The position numbers and the translations under genes are program-made. This document shows, piece after piece, positions 38,864 through 48,300 of a DNA stretch of 64,000 bases (positions are counted from its first letter, which is position 1; every line of letters begins with the position of its first letter). Location of the stretch: NCBI RefSeq assembly GCF_900215205.1, contig NZ_OBDY01000035.1, positions 60,461 to 124,460 on the forward strand. The letters are read 5' to 3'. The DNA comes from Paractinoplanes atraurantiacus (lineage in GTDB: Bacteria; Actinomycetota; Actinomycetes; Mycobacteriales; Micromonosporaceae). The notes beneath the pieces were generated by a model. The model made no database searches and was not told the origin of the DNA. It worked only from the letters and a program-made list of their open reading frames with translations.

Positions 38864-39549
38864 GCGGCCGCGGCGCCCGTCTGGACCAGCCCGGAGCGGT
38901 ACGCGACGACGACCGCCCGGGTGCGGTCCGGGCACTCCAGCTTCATCAGGATCCGGCCGATGTGGGTGCGGACGGTGCCCGGGCTCAGGAACAGCCGTTT
39001 CGCGATCTCGGGGCTGCCCAGCCCGTACGCCAGCAGCATCAGCACCTCACGCTCGCGGACGGTGAGCCGGGCGACCAGCCGGGACGGGCTGCGGCCGCCG
39101 GCCGGTCGCCAGGCCAGCTCGGTCAGCATGTCGCGCAGCACCACCGGGTCGAGCCAGACGCCGGCCTCGGCCACCGTCCGTACGGCGCCGATGAGGGTCT
39201 CCGGCGGGCGCGACTTGAGCAGGAAGCCGGCGGCACCGGCCCGCATCGCCTGCCAGGCACGCTCAGGGCTGTAGTCGGCGGTCATCGGCAGCACCCGGAC
39301 CGGATGCCCGGCCTGGTGGCAGGCGGGGTCGGTGACGAGCCGGCCGATCAGGTCGATCTTGTCGTCGGCCGCGGGCGGCAGGTCGAGAAGGAGCACGTCC
39401 GGGCGGTGCCGGGCGGCGGCTTCGGCGGCGCCGGGCCCGGCGTCCGCGGTGGCGGCCACGACGAGACCCGGCTGGGCGGCGAGCAGAGCCGCGATCCCGG
39501 CGCGGACCAGCGGCTGATCGTCGGCGATGAGGATACGGATGGTCTGCAT
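38860..39549 (-). CDS. NarL/FixJ-family response regulator
   Basis: A 229-residue two-component regulator. Its receiver domain has the acidic pair Asp10/Asp11, phospho-acceptor Asp56 in LLLDLPP, Thr90 and Lys112. A LuxR-type helix-turn-helix follows (LTVREREVLMLLAYGLGSPEIAKRLFLS segment at about 160-210). All phosphorylation residues are present, although the loop after Asp56 (LPPAADDKID) departs from the usual MPxxDG. No sensor kinase gene is adjacent. It lies 36 nt downstream of the LAL regulator on the same strand and may be co-transcribed with it. Confidence 0.9.
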   Translation of the reverse strand: MQTIRILIADDQPLVRAGIAALLAAQPGLVVAATADAGPGAAEAAARHRPDVLLLDLPPAADDKIDLIGRLVTDPACHQAGHPVRVLPMTADYSPERAWQAMRAGAAGFLLKSRPPETLIGAVRTVAEAGVWLDPVVLRDMLTELAWRPAGGRSPSRLVARLTVREREVLMLLAYGLGSPEIAKRLFLSPGTVRTHIGRILMKLECPDRTRAVVVAYRSGLVQTGAAAA

Positions 39550-39584
39550 GACAGCATCCTCGGCTTCGGTGACGCACGCGGGCG

Positions 39585-42395
39585 TCAGGGTAGCGACCCT
39601 GAGAATTGCGTCAGGTGCTCGCGCCCCGGCACGGCGAGCTTGCGGTAGACGGCGTTCAGGTGGGTCTCGACGGTCTTGATGGTGATGTAGAGGTGCTCGG
39701 CGATCTCCCGGTTGGTGCAGCCGCCGGCCGCGAGCTTTGCGACGGCGGCCTGACCGGCGGTGAGCGAGGCGACGCCGGTGACCCGGGTGCGGCGGGGCCG
39801 GCCGCCGGCGGCGCGGATCTCGTCGGCCAGGTGGCCCGCGAGCCGGTCCATGCCGACCTGGACGGCCAGGTCGAGGGCGGCCGCCAGCTCGGCGCGGGCC
39901 TCGCGCAGGCGGCCGGCCCGGCGCAGGGCGGCGCCGTGACTGGCCCGGACCCGGGCCAGGACGGGCAGCCGAGGGGTGCCGGCGCAGACGGTCACGGCCT
40001 CGGCCAGCAGCTCGACGGCCTCGCGGGCGGGCGCGAAGGAGGACCGTCGCCGCAGGGCCAGGGCGAGCCGGTAGGACGGGCCGTGCCGGCGCCGGATCAG
40101 CAGCTCACGGTCGGCCTCGCGGAGTGCCCGCACGCGGTCGCCGAGCCGTTCGTAGGCATGGCTGGCGACGAGATGAGCCTCATGCGTGATCTCGGCCTCG
40201 GTGACCGGTGCGCCCGGCGCCTCGGGCAGGCCGAGCCGGGCGAGCGCCTCCGCCGGGCGGCCGCACAGCAACTCGCCGAGCGCACCCACGAACGGAACGT
40301 CGGTGTTCCCGTTCAGCAGGTGCAGCGCCGCCTCCGGATAGTCGCCCCGCTCCAGCTCGGTGCAGCCGCGGGCGTAACTCGCCAGCGACGCGTACATCGG
40401 AAGGCCGTGCCGGGCGGCGAACGCCTCGGCTTCGCTCAGCCGGGTGAGAGCCTCCTCGAAGCGGCCGCAGCGCAGGCTGTTGAGGATGGTGCGGTGCGAC
40501 CACTCGGCCTGCAGCTCGGGTGAGACGCGGCGCAGACGGGCCACCTCGGGTTGCAGCCGGGTCAGGATGGCCTCGGCTTCCCCCATGGCCTCGGCCGAGG
40601 CCAGGAAGGCGGTCGCCTCGAGCGCGGCCAGCACCTCGCAGTAGGTGAGCGGCCGGTTCGACGGCAGGTCCTCGACGACGCGCGACAGGTGACGGACGAA
40701 CTCCTCGGGTGAGCACCGCCCGGTGGACCGGTGGTGGATCGCGGCGCACAGCAGCAGGCGGCGCTCCTCGCCGCTGCCGATCGGCAGCGCGGCCACGTCG
40801 ACGCCGACGAGCCGGTCCGGCGCCTGCTCGGCGTGCCCGTTCGCGACGTGCAGCAGGAGGGCGGCGCGCACCCGGACCTCGGCCGCCGTGTCGCCGTACG
40901 GCTCGGCGTCGAACGCCCGCCGGTGCAGCTTGACGGCCGCCTCGTGGTCGCCCAGGTCGTACAGCAGCTCCAGCAGGTCGGCCAGGGCGCCCAGCGCCAC
41001 CTCCCGGCCCCCGGTGTCGACCACCTCGGTCAGATGGCTGAGGGCCTCGGCCGTCGCCCCGGTGGCCCGCTCGGCCGTGGCCAGGGCGGCCAGGACCTCG
41101 GGACGGAGGGCCGGGGCCGGCGGCTCGGCGATCGCCCGCACCAGCAGCCGGCGAGCGGCGCCGACCGAGCCGGCGTCCAGGTCGCGCCGGGCCTCGTCGA
41201 GCAGCAGCCCGACGACCTCCGGGGCGCCGGTGGGCGGCGCGTGGAGAAGATGTTCCGCTATCCGGCTCGCGGGCGCTCCGGCCGCCGTCAGCAGCGCGGC
41301 GGCCCGGGCGTGCAGGCGGCCCAGCCGTTCCGGGCCGGTGGTCTGCTCGACGGCCGCCCGCAGCAGGGGATGCAGGAACGCGACCGGGTCCGTACGGGCC
41401 AGGATCGACGACACGCGCAAGGCGGCCGCGGCGTCGCCGGCCGGAGCCGCCGCCACCCCGGCCAGGGCGGCGACATCGGCCAGCGGCACGTCCTCGCCGA
41501 GAACGGCGGCGGCCTGGGCCACGACCGTGGCGACCGGCCCGAGCTCGCCCAGCCGCCAGCGCATGGTGTGCGCCAGCGCGGCGGGCCCGGTCGCGGACAG
41601 GTCGGCCGGGGTGAGGGCATCGGGTGACAGGCCCGCGGCTTTCAGAGGGCGGACGAGCTCGCGCAGGTAGAAGACGTTGCCGCCGCTGGCCTGGGCGCAG
41701 GCGGCGGTGAAGGCGGCATCGGTGTCGTGGCCGAAGGTGTAGCGCAGCAGGGTGGCGACGCCGGCCTCGGACAGCGGCGCCGGATGGACGACGCTGGCCC
41801 AGTCGAGGGTGGCCAGCCGGGCCAGCAACGGCTCGGCCACCGTGCCCGTCTCGGGGCGGGCGGTGACGATGATCGCGATCGGGGCCTGTTGCAGGTCTTC
41901 GGCGGCGTCGACGACGACTCGCAGGGAATCGGCGTCGGCCCAGTGGGCGTCGTCGATCACGAGCAGCAGCGGCCCCTGGTCGGCGAGCCCGGCGAGCAGC
42001 CACTGGCAGCCGTAGTCGACGCCGGCCGCGACCGTGGCGCCCGGTGTGAACAGCGGGGCCGCGAAGGCCGCGGCCCCGGACAGCGCGGTGGGCCCGCCGA
42101 GGCGGTCCACCTCGGGGCCGAGAAGACGGCGCAGCAATTCGTACGGCGCGGCGGTGCTCAGGTGAGGCACCCGGGTGGCGAGGACGCGGAGCCCGTCGTC
42201 GAGGGCCCGGTCGCGCGCCGCCTGCAGCAGCGCGGTCTTGCCGATGCCGGCGGCGCCCTCGACGACCACGACCCGGGCCGCGCCCTCACCGGCCTCGCGC
42301 AGGCATGCTCGCAGCGCGGCGAGCTCGCGCACCCGTTCCACCATGACGGCCGGCTGGGGCCACGCCGCGGCGACGACTCTCGGTCGCCTGGCCAT
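39585..42395 (-). CDS. Large ATP-binding LuxR-family (LAL) regulator
   Basis: A 936-residue transcription factor. The N-terminal STAND-like ATPase has Walker A GAAGIGKTA (47-55) and Walker B LLLVIDDAHWAD. A long helical-repeat middle part follows, and a C-terminal LuxR HTH (LTAGQAAVAKLAAGGCTNREIAEHL region) ends the protein. LAL regulators often activate adjacent biosynthetic genes in response to a ligand. This one is divergent from the small protein/radical-SAM gene pair at 42558, its most likely local target. ATG 42395 is used; a start at the VMVERVREL stretch is also possible. Confidence 0.92.
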   Translation of the reverse strand: MARRPRVVAAAWPQPAVMVERVRELAALRACLREAGEGAARVVVVEGAAGIGKTALLQAARDRALDDGLRVLATRVPHLSTAAPYELLRRLLGPEVDRLGGPTALSGAAAFAAPLFTPGATVAAGVDYGCQWLLAGLADQGPLLLVIDDAHWADADSLRVVVDAAEDLQQAPIAIIVTARPETGTVAEPLLARLATLDWASVVHPAPLSEAGVATLLRYTFGHDTDAAFTAACAQASGGNVFYLRELVRPLKAAGLSPDALTPADLSATGPAALAHTMRWRLGELGPVATVVAQAAAVLGEDVPLADVAALAGVAAAPAGDAAAALRVSSILARTDPVAFLHPLLRAAVEQTTGPERLGRLHARAAALLTAAGAPASRIAEHLLHAPPTGAPEVVGLLLDEARRDLDAGSVGAARRLLVRAIAEPPAPALRPEVLAALATAERATGATAEALSHLTEVVDTGGREVALGALADLLELLYDLGDHEAAVKLHRRAFDAEPYGDTAAEVRVRAALLLHVANGHAEQAPDRLVGVDVAALPIGSGEERRLLLCAAIHHRSTGRCSPEEFVRHLSRVVEDLPSNRPLTYCEVLAALEATAFLASAEAMGEAEAILTRLQPEVARLRRVSPELQAEWSHRTILNSLRCGRFEEALTRLSEAEAFAARHGLPMYASLASYARGCTELERGDYPEAALHLLNGNTDVPFVGALGELLCGRPAEALARLGLPEAPGAPVTEAEITHEAHLVASHAYERLGDRVRALREADRELLIRRRHGPSYRLALALRRRSSFAPAREAVELLAEAVTVCAGTPRLPVLARVRASHGAALRRAGRLREARAELAAALDLAVQVGMDRLAGHLADEIRAAGGRPRRTRVTGVASLTAGQAAVAKLAAGGCTNREIAEHLYITIKTVETHLNAVYRKLAVPGREHLTQFSGSLP

Positions 42396-42557
42396 GGGCT
42401 GATGCTAGGCACGCGGAATCGCAGACTGCATCTGATTATCGGCTGCCGCGTCTGACTGATCCGCGTATTGACTTTGCCTTCACCTGAGGCGAGTGTGCGG
42501 ATTAGATGGGCATTTCTCGATCATTTAATTGATCCTTTGCTCAGGGGGCGACCGCCA

Positions 42558-42899
42558 ATGTCTGACAATTTCGGCGACACCGGTTTCAACCTCTTTCGGC
42601 TCGACGGCCGCCTCTTCGCGGCCTATCCGCCGGAGATCCAGCGCGCCATCGAGACGCTGACGACCTACGTCGACGACGTGGTCGCCGGCCGCCAGCCGGC
42701 GCCATCGCCCGGGGACGTGCGTTCGAGGACCGAGCAGACCGCCGAAGAGGCGGAGGAGAACGCGGCGCCGCTGCCGACGGGCGTCGCCTGCAGTTCGGTG
42801 TCCGGCACCGAGACCGAGCGGTCCGACCGGGGCCGCCAGATCGTGCTCCTCTGCGGCCCGGCCGCCGAGGCCATCATCCTCGAATGCCTCAGCCCGTGA
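42558..42899 (+). CDS. Small protein, candidate RiPP precursor for the adjacent radical SAM enzyme
   Basis: A 113-residue protein. The first 45 residues are relatively hydrophobic and could be a leader (FGDTGFNLFRLDGRLF). The middle is acidic and Glu/Thr-rich. The last 40 residues hold the only three cysteines (Cys78, Cys99, Cys110) and end ECLSP. GGGGG lies about 9 nt before the ATG. Its last codons overlap the start of the radical SAM/SPASM gene by 16 nt, as expected for a precursor and its maturase. No known RiPP family is recognised, and it is longer than most precursors, so it could instead be an accessory protein. Confidence 0.6.
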   Translation: MSDNFGDTGFNLFRLDGRLFAAYPPEIQRAIETLTTYVDDVVAGRQPAPSPGDVRSRTEQTAEEAEENAAPLPTGVACSSVSGTETERSDRGRQIVLLCGPAAEAIILECLSP

Positions 42900-44191
42900 G
42901 GGAGTCCCGCTACAACATCTGGGTTGACGACGGCCCGCGGTCCTACGTGTACAACGGCGTCTCCGGGCGCATCGTCGAAGTCCCCACGGACCAGCGGGAG
43001 CCGATCGCCCGCTTCCTGGCCGGCGACGACGACGCCCCGGTGAACGAGGCGCTTCTGCAATCCCTGGCCGCCCACCAGATGATCATCAGGGACACCCTGG
43101 ACGAGCTGGCGCTGCTGCGCGACCGCTACGCGAAGTCGCGCCACGACGACCGCGCCTTCCGCCTGACCATCGTCACGAGCCTGGGCTGCAACTTCGACTG
43201 TCCGTACTGCTTCGAGGCCAAACACCCGTCGCTGCTGGACGACGACGTCCAGCAGCGCCTGCTCCAGCTGGTGGACAAACGGCTTTCGGCCGTACGGAGT
43301 CTGTCCGTCCTCTGGTACGGCGGCGAGCCCCTGGTGGGCCTGCCCGCCCTGCTGAGCCTCTCCGACAGCCTGCTGTCCAGGGCCGCCGCGGCCGGCGCCG
43401 CCTACACCGCCCAGATCATCACGAACGGCTACCTGCTCACGGCCTCGGTCGCGCGGCAGCTCCGCGACCGAGCCGTCACCAGTTGCCAGATCACCCTCGA
43501 CGGCCCACCGGAGAAGCACAACAGCCGCCGCCCCTTGGCCGGCGGCCGAGGCACCTTCGACCAGATCCTTGCCAACATCATCACCGCCGCCGACGTCCTG
43601 AACGTGACAGTTCGCGTCAACCTGGACGAGGACAACGTCGCCGACTACCCCCGCCTCCTGCACCTGCTGGCCGCCGCCGGCCTGCCCGGCCGGGTGAGCG
43701 TCCACCCCGGCCACGTCCTGCCGGCCCCGGTGAACCCGTTGGCCCCCAGCGCCACCTACTCCACGGGTTGCCTGACCCGCCCCGCCTTCGCCGAGGCCGA
43801 ACAGCGCTTCACCGCCTTGGCCACCAGCCTGGGCTTCAGCACACCGGCCCCGGCCCGCCCGCTCGGCGCCCCGTGCACGGCGGTCCGGGCCAACGAACTC
43901 ATCGTCGGGAGCCGGGGCGAGCTCTACAAGTGCACCGAGACCGTAGGCGACCCTCGCGAGGTGATCGGCAACCTGCGCGACTGGCCGAAGGAGAACGACC
44001 GCCTCTCCAAGTGGCTGACCTACGACCCCTTCACCGACCCGGACTGCCGTTCGTGCATAGCCTTGCCGGTCTGCATGGGCGGCTGCGCCTACCACAGCAT
44101 GAACCCCAGCCTGGCCGACTCCCGCTGCTCCACTTTCCGCTTCCGCCACCGCGAACAGGTGAACCGCCTGATCGCCGCCCGCACGCGTTAG
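42884..44191 (+). CDS. Radical SAM/SPASM peptide maturase-like enzyme
   Basis: A 435-residue enzyme. The radical-SAM cluster is CNFDCPYC (Cys102, Cys106, Cys109), followed by YGGEPL. An N-terminal region of about 90 residues (YNIWVDDGPRSYVYNGVSG) could be a precursor-binding module. The C-terminal SPASM region has the cysteine-rich blocks APCTAV, YKCTETVGD, CRSCIALPVCMGGCAYH and SRCSTF, enough for two auxiliary clusters. Such enzymes install thioether or carbon-carbon crosslinks in ribosomal peptides. ATG 42884 or GTG 42896 (GTGA overlap) can start it; either couples it to the small upstream gene. Confidence 0.85.
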   Translation: MPQPVRESRYNIWVDDGPRSYVYNGVSGRIVEVPTDQREPIARFLAGDDDAPVNEALLQSLAAHQMIIRDTLDELALLRDRYAKSRHDDRAFRLTIVTSLGCNFDCPYCFEAKHPSLLDDDVQQRLLQLVDKRLSAVRSLSVLWYGGEPLVGLPALLSLSDSLLSRAAAAGAAYTAQIITNGYLLTASVARQLRDRAVTSCQITLDGPPEKHNSRRPLAGGRGTFDQILANIITAADVLNVTVRVNLDEDNVADYPRLLHLLAAAGLPGRVSVHPGHVLPAPVNPLAPSATYSTGCLTRPAFAEAEQRFTALATSLGFSTPAPARPLGAPCTAVRANELIVGSRGELYKCTETVGDPREVIGNLRDWPKENDRLSKWLTYDPFTDPDCRSCIALPVCMGGCAYHSMNPSLADSRCSTFRFRHREQVNRLIAARTR

Positions 44192-44200
44192 GTGTCTCCC

Positions 44201-44831
44201 ATGAGCCTTTGGCCCCCTCACGCCGTGGTGGACGTATCCAGCGCGGCCGAGCTCATGAAGTTTCTGGTGCAGGGAAAGCTGGACCGCTATCCGACCATGA
44301 CATGGCGCGGCGTGGCCGACGTCGAGTGGCCGATCGATTGCGGCCTCGCCCGCAAACTGATCAAGACTCAATGCGACGGCGACCGGAGGAAGCTGACCGA
44401 GGAGATGATGGCGACCGCGGAGACGGAGTTGCTGAGAGACGCTCGACGACTTCGCTTGGACGCCGGCGACCATCGAAAGCTGACAGACCTGGAACTCCTG
44501 GCACGACTGCAACACCATGGCGCCGCCGCCCATAGACGACCGAATCCTCATCCAGCAGGGGTCGTTCATCTTCAGCGCAGTGCCGGGACCCGATGCCGCG
44601 GCGGACCGATCTCAGACGTCGCTGGCCCTCGAGATAACGCGTCACCAGGTCAGCCGGCTCTTCGTCGACACGCCGGGACGAGGGCGCTACGCCAAGAGCC
44701 CGGTCATCATTTTCAAGATTCCGTCGCGCGTGAAGCCCGAGTTGCGCAATTTCCTGGCCGGCCGACTCGGCTACACCATGGAACTGATGTTTCCCGACCT
44801 GGCGGGATTCGCCCGGGCTCGCAGAGCCTGA
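44201..44831 (+). pseudogene. FRG-domain protein, internally deleted and frameshifted
   Basis: Frame 1 from ATG 44201 has the FRG opening TWRGVADVEWPIDCGLAR and LTDLELLARLQHHGA. After about 44520 the coherent sequence continues in another frame with PPPIDDRILIQQGSFIFSA and ends LRNFLAGRLGYTMELMFPDLAGF. The conserved TRxLDxTxxPxxALxFA core between them is absent. FRG-domain proteins occur in phage-defence and toxin contexts with unclear chemistry. The gene begins 9 nt after the radical SAM stop and may originally have belonged to that unit or been inserted beside it. Confidence 0.7.
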
Positions 44832-44838
44832 TCAGCCG

Positions 44839-44874
44839 AGCAGAGCGGCCCAGCCGAAGCTGGGCCGCTCTGCT
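44839..44874. terminator. Bidirectional stem-loop terminator
   Basis: AGCAGAGCGGCCCAGC and GCTGGGCCGCTCTGCT form a perfect 16-bp stem around a CGAA tetraloop. It sits between two convergent genes (stops at 44831 and 44886). The U-tract after it is weak (GGTTTCC), as is common in actinomycetes. Confidence 0.8.
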
Positions 44875-44885
44875 GTCGGTTTCCT

Positions 44886-45341
44886 CTAGAACGGTGGGGC
44901 GTCGGAGCCCGGTGTCAGCGGGATCCGTTCGCGGTTACCGTTTCGCTTCTCCGCGGGCCAGCGGTCGTCGATGATCTCTGCCGCCTTTCTGCAGTCTGGG
45001 CAGGTGTTCTGCCGGGTGGGGATCCACGGGTACTCCGAGGCGGTGATGGCGTCGCTGTAGCGACCGCACAGTGTCGCGCCGAAGTAGCCGGCGGCGTGGG
45101 ACTCGTCCGGTGGCAGGTCGTCCCCCTCCGCCTCCTCCCAGCGGGTGGTGGCCGGCTCGTACTGCGGCCGGGTCACGTCGCCGGAGCGGGCCCACACCGT
45201 GGAGCGTGCGTAGCACCAGGTGCACGCCCACTCCTGGTCCGGGTCGGGGGACGGCAGTTGCCGCATCTCGTGCCCGCACACGTCACAGCGCAAGTCGATC
45301 ACGTTCCGTCCCAGAAGTTCATGTTCACCATTGTTCGCCAT
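44886..45341 (-). CDS. Zinc-ribbon protein, candidate immunity protein for the RHS toxin
   Basis: A 151-residue cytosolic protein with several CxxC pairs: CDVCGHE and CTWC near the N-terminus and CPDC near residue 120, plus further Cys and His. This suggests two zinc ribbons. It starts 43 nt before the stop of the RHS toxin gene, in another frame on the same strand. This is where polymorphic-toxin immunity genes lie. No known immunity family is recognised, and a nucleic-acid-binding or unrelated zinc-ribbon role is equally possible from sequence alone. Confidence 0.7.
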   Translation of the reverse strand: MANNGEHELLGRNVIDLRCDVCGHEMRQLPSPDPDQEWACTWCYARSTVWARSGDVTRPQYEPATTRWEEAEGDDLPPDESHAAGYFGATLCGRYSDAITASEYPWIPTRQNTCPDCRKAAEIIDDRWPAEKRNGNRERIPLTPGSDAPPF

Positions 45342-48300
45342 TTCGTCCGGCCCGGCCCGGCTATGCCCTGGCCGATCGTCGTTCCCCGCATGCCCGGTAT
45401 GCCGTCCAGCACGCCGAAGCAGCGGGTGCAGATGCGCCCACTCGACGCTATGCCCAGCAGGTCGTAATTGTCGCCCAGGGCGGCCGCGATCGTCTCCTCG
45501 GCGTCGCCCTTGCCGAACTTGTACACGGCGCCGTTCAGGTTGTTCTTGATCTCGGCCGGCAGGTCTTCGAGGTGGGTGGCCACCCATTCCTCGTACCGGC
45601 TCTCGGCCCGGTTCCAGACCTTGGCCACCGCGACCGTCGCCTTGTCCTTCGGGTAGGACCCGTACAGGTCCCGGGATCGCTGGTGCAGGTTGCTGATGTC
45701 GCTCGACGAGACCGACGGGCAGGTGTTGTTGTGTACCAGGACCGAGGTGGTCCCGGCGCCCACGTAATAGGTGTGGAGACCGTCGACCGTCAGGTCGTAC
45801 GTGCGTTCACCGTCGGCGTAGGACCGGACCACCGAGAGCTGGACGTACGTGCCGGCCGACGTCCGCAGCCATTCGCCCTGGCGCAGTTCACCGGCCTCGA
45901 CCCATTCCCCTCGGGTCTGCGACCAGAACGGGTGGGTGTCGGTGGTGGTGATGGTGTCGGACGAGCCGTCGGCGCCGGTGACCGTGACGTCGACGAACTT
46001 CTTGTCATTGTCCGTACGGATGGCGTGCGTGACCTGCCGTGGCCCGGACTCACCGGTCTCGGGGTCGGTCGCCTGGACGGTGTCGCCCGGCTCGACCTCT
46101 TCGATCGGCTTGCTGGTGCCGTCGGCCAGGAGCACCGTGGTGCCGGCGACGAAGCTGTGCGAGATGGGGCAGGCCCCGCCGTCGCCGGCCGCCTTCTTCG
46201 TCTTGGCCTTCGCCTTGGCGGCCAGGGCTTTCGCCTTGGCCTGGGCTTCGGCCGCGGCTTTCTTCGCCGCCGCTTCCGCCGCCTGCTTGGCCTTGGCCGC
46301 CTTCTCCGCGGCCGCCTTGGCCGCGGCGGCGGCCGCCTCCTTGGCCGCCTTGGCCGCGTCTTCGGCGCCCTTCAGGATCGCCCGGGCCCACTTCAGCTCG
46401 GAGAAGAAGGTGACCACGGCCTTGCCGGCCCGGTAGATCGCCTCGGCGATCTTCTTGGCCTTGAAGATCTTGCCCCAGGGCAGGGCTCCGATGATCATCG
46501 AGGCGCAGGCGACCAGGTCGCCCTTGAGGCAGTTGATGATGTCGTTGATCCCGAGGAACTCCATCAGGATCTGGCCGCCGGCCTCCAGGATCACGTCGAG
46601 CGTGCTCTTGGACTGCAGCTGGTTGGCCTTGGCCACGTCCTCGGGCGACGGGCCGGTGGTGGTCGCCGCGGGGGCGGTGGTGGTCGGCCCGGCGTCCGGC
46701 ACGGCGCCGGTCGGGTCGGTGAACGCCACCGGGTTGTTGGAGGCGTACGTGTAGGCCGACGTGGCGCCGGTGGAGGTGGGCATCGGGTCGCGGCTGGCGA
46801 ACCGGCCGGTGCCCGGGTCGTAGTTGCGGGCCCTCAGGTAGTAGTTGCCGTCACCGGACGTGGAGTCCTGGTACTGCCCGGTGTACTGCATCGGGTTCTC
46901 GAGGCTCTGCTCGGGCAGCTGCTGCGCGGCCAGGGTCGTGCCGACGCGCGGGTTGCCGAACGGGTCGTAGTCGTAGCCCTCCTCGACGGTGCCGTTGGGC
47001 GCCAGCATGTTCGCCGTGCCGCCGAGCCAGTCGTGGGTGTACGCGTGGACCCCGCTCGCCGGGTCGAGCAGCGCCAGCGGCTCGTCGTCCGGCCCGTACG
47101 TGAAGCCCCGTTTCTCGGTGACCGCGCCGCCCTGCTCGACGGTGTCGATCCCGATCTGCGGCAGCGTCCCGGCCACGTCCCACGACCAGCGCTGGGTCGA
47201 GGTCTGCGCCTTGAACGCCGAGGTGGACGCCACCCGCAGGCCGGAGGCGTCGTAGTTGAAGGTCGTGCTCTGCCCGGAGGCCAGCGTCGCCTTGGCCAGG
47301 GTGTTGTCGAGGTTGTACTCGAGCCGGTCACCGCCGGCCTTGATCTGGTTGCCGCGCTCGTCGTACTTGTACTCGGTCTCCCGCTCGTGGCCGGGACCCT
47401 CGACCTCCTCCTCGGTGAGCTGGTCGGCGTCGTCGTACTCGTACTCCGTCTCGTCGTTGCCGGCCGTGCCGCTCCGCACCTGCTTGGTCCGGTTGCCGTT
47501 GAGGTCGTACTTGTAGTCGATCCGGCCGGCCGGCTTGGCATTCTTGTCCGTGCAGGACGCGACCGCGTAGCAGGCCGACGTGATCTGGTCCGCCTCGTCG
47601 TAGGCGTAGGCGACCGACTCGGCGACACCGCCGCGGGTGGTGACCACCCGGCTCGGGTTGCCGACCGGGTCCAGGGTCAGGTCGTACTTGGAGACCGGGT
47701 CCTGTACGCCCGCGACCGGCTCGCCGGTGCGCTCGGTGCCGACCGACGTGAGCCGGCCCGCCTCGTCGTACACCCTCTTCTCGGTCAGGCCGGTCGCGGC
47801 CGGCAGCGTCGTCGTGGTCCGGCGCCCGGCCTCGTCGTAGCCGAAGCCCCAGGTGGCGCCGGCCGCGGTCAGCGACGTGATCCGGCTGGCCTTGTCGTAG
47901 CCGTAGGACACCGCGGTGCCGTCCGGGTACTGCCGGTTGGTGACGTTGCCGCGCGTGTCGTAGTCGTACGAGTAGGTCTCGTCGGCCCGGCCCGCCTCTT
48001 TACGGGTGACCGACTTGATCTGGTCCTCGTCGTCGTAGACGACCTCACGGACGCCCAGCGGGTCCCCGTACGAGGTCATCCGGTCCTTGCCGTCGTAACC
48101 CCACTTGTAGAGCGGCCCGGTGCTGCCGGTCTGGCGCTGGGTGAGACGGCCGACGATGTCGTACGTGTCGACGATCGTGCGCTTGGCCCGCTCGGCCGCG
48201 CTGAGGTCGTCCATCTCCTCGTCGTCGCCGAGGACGATGGTCTGGATCCGGTTGCTGTCCGCGTCGTACTTGGCGTACGTGCTGCGCTCTTCCGGATCGG

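Noticed and set aside
42468..42507. Promoter TTGACT ... TTAGAT before the candidate RiPP precursor
   Set aside because: The spacing is 28 bp, too long for a sigma-70-type promoter, and no better -10 was found.
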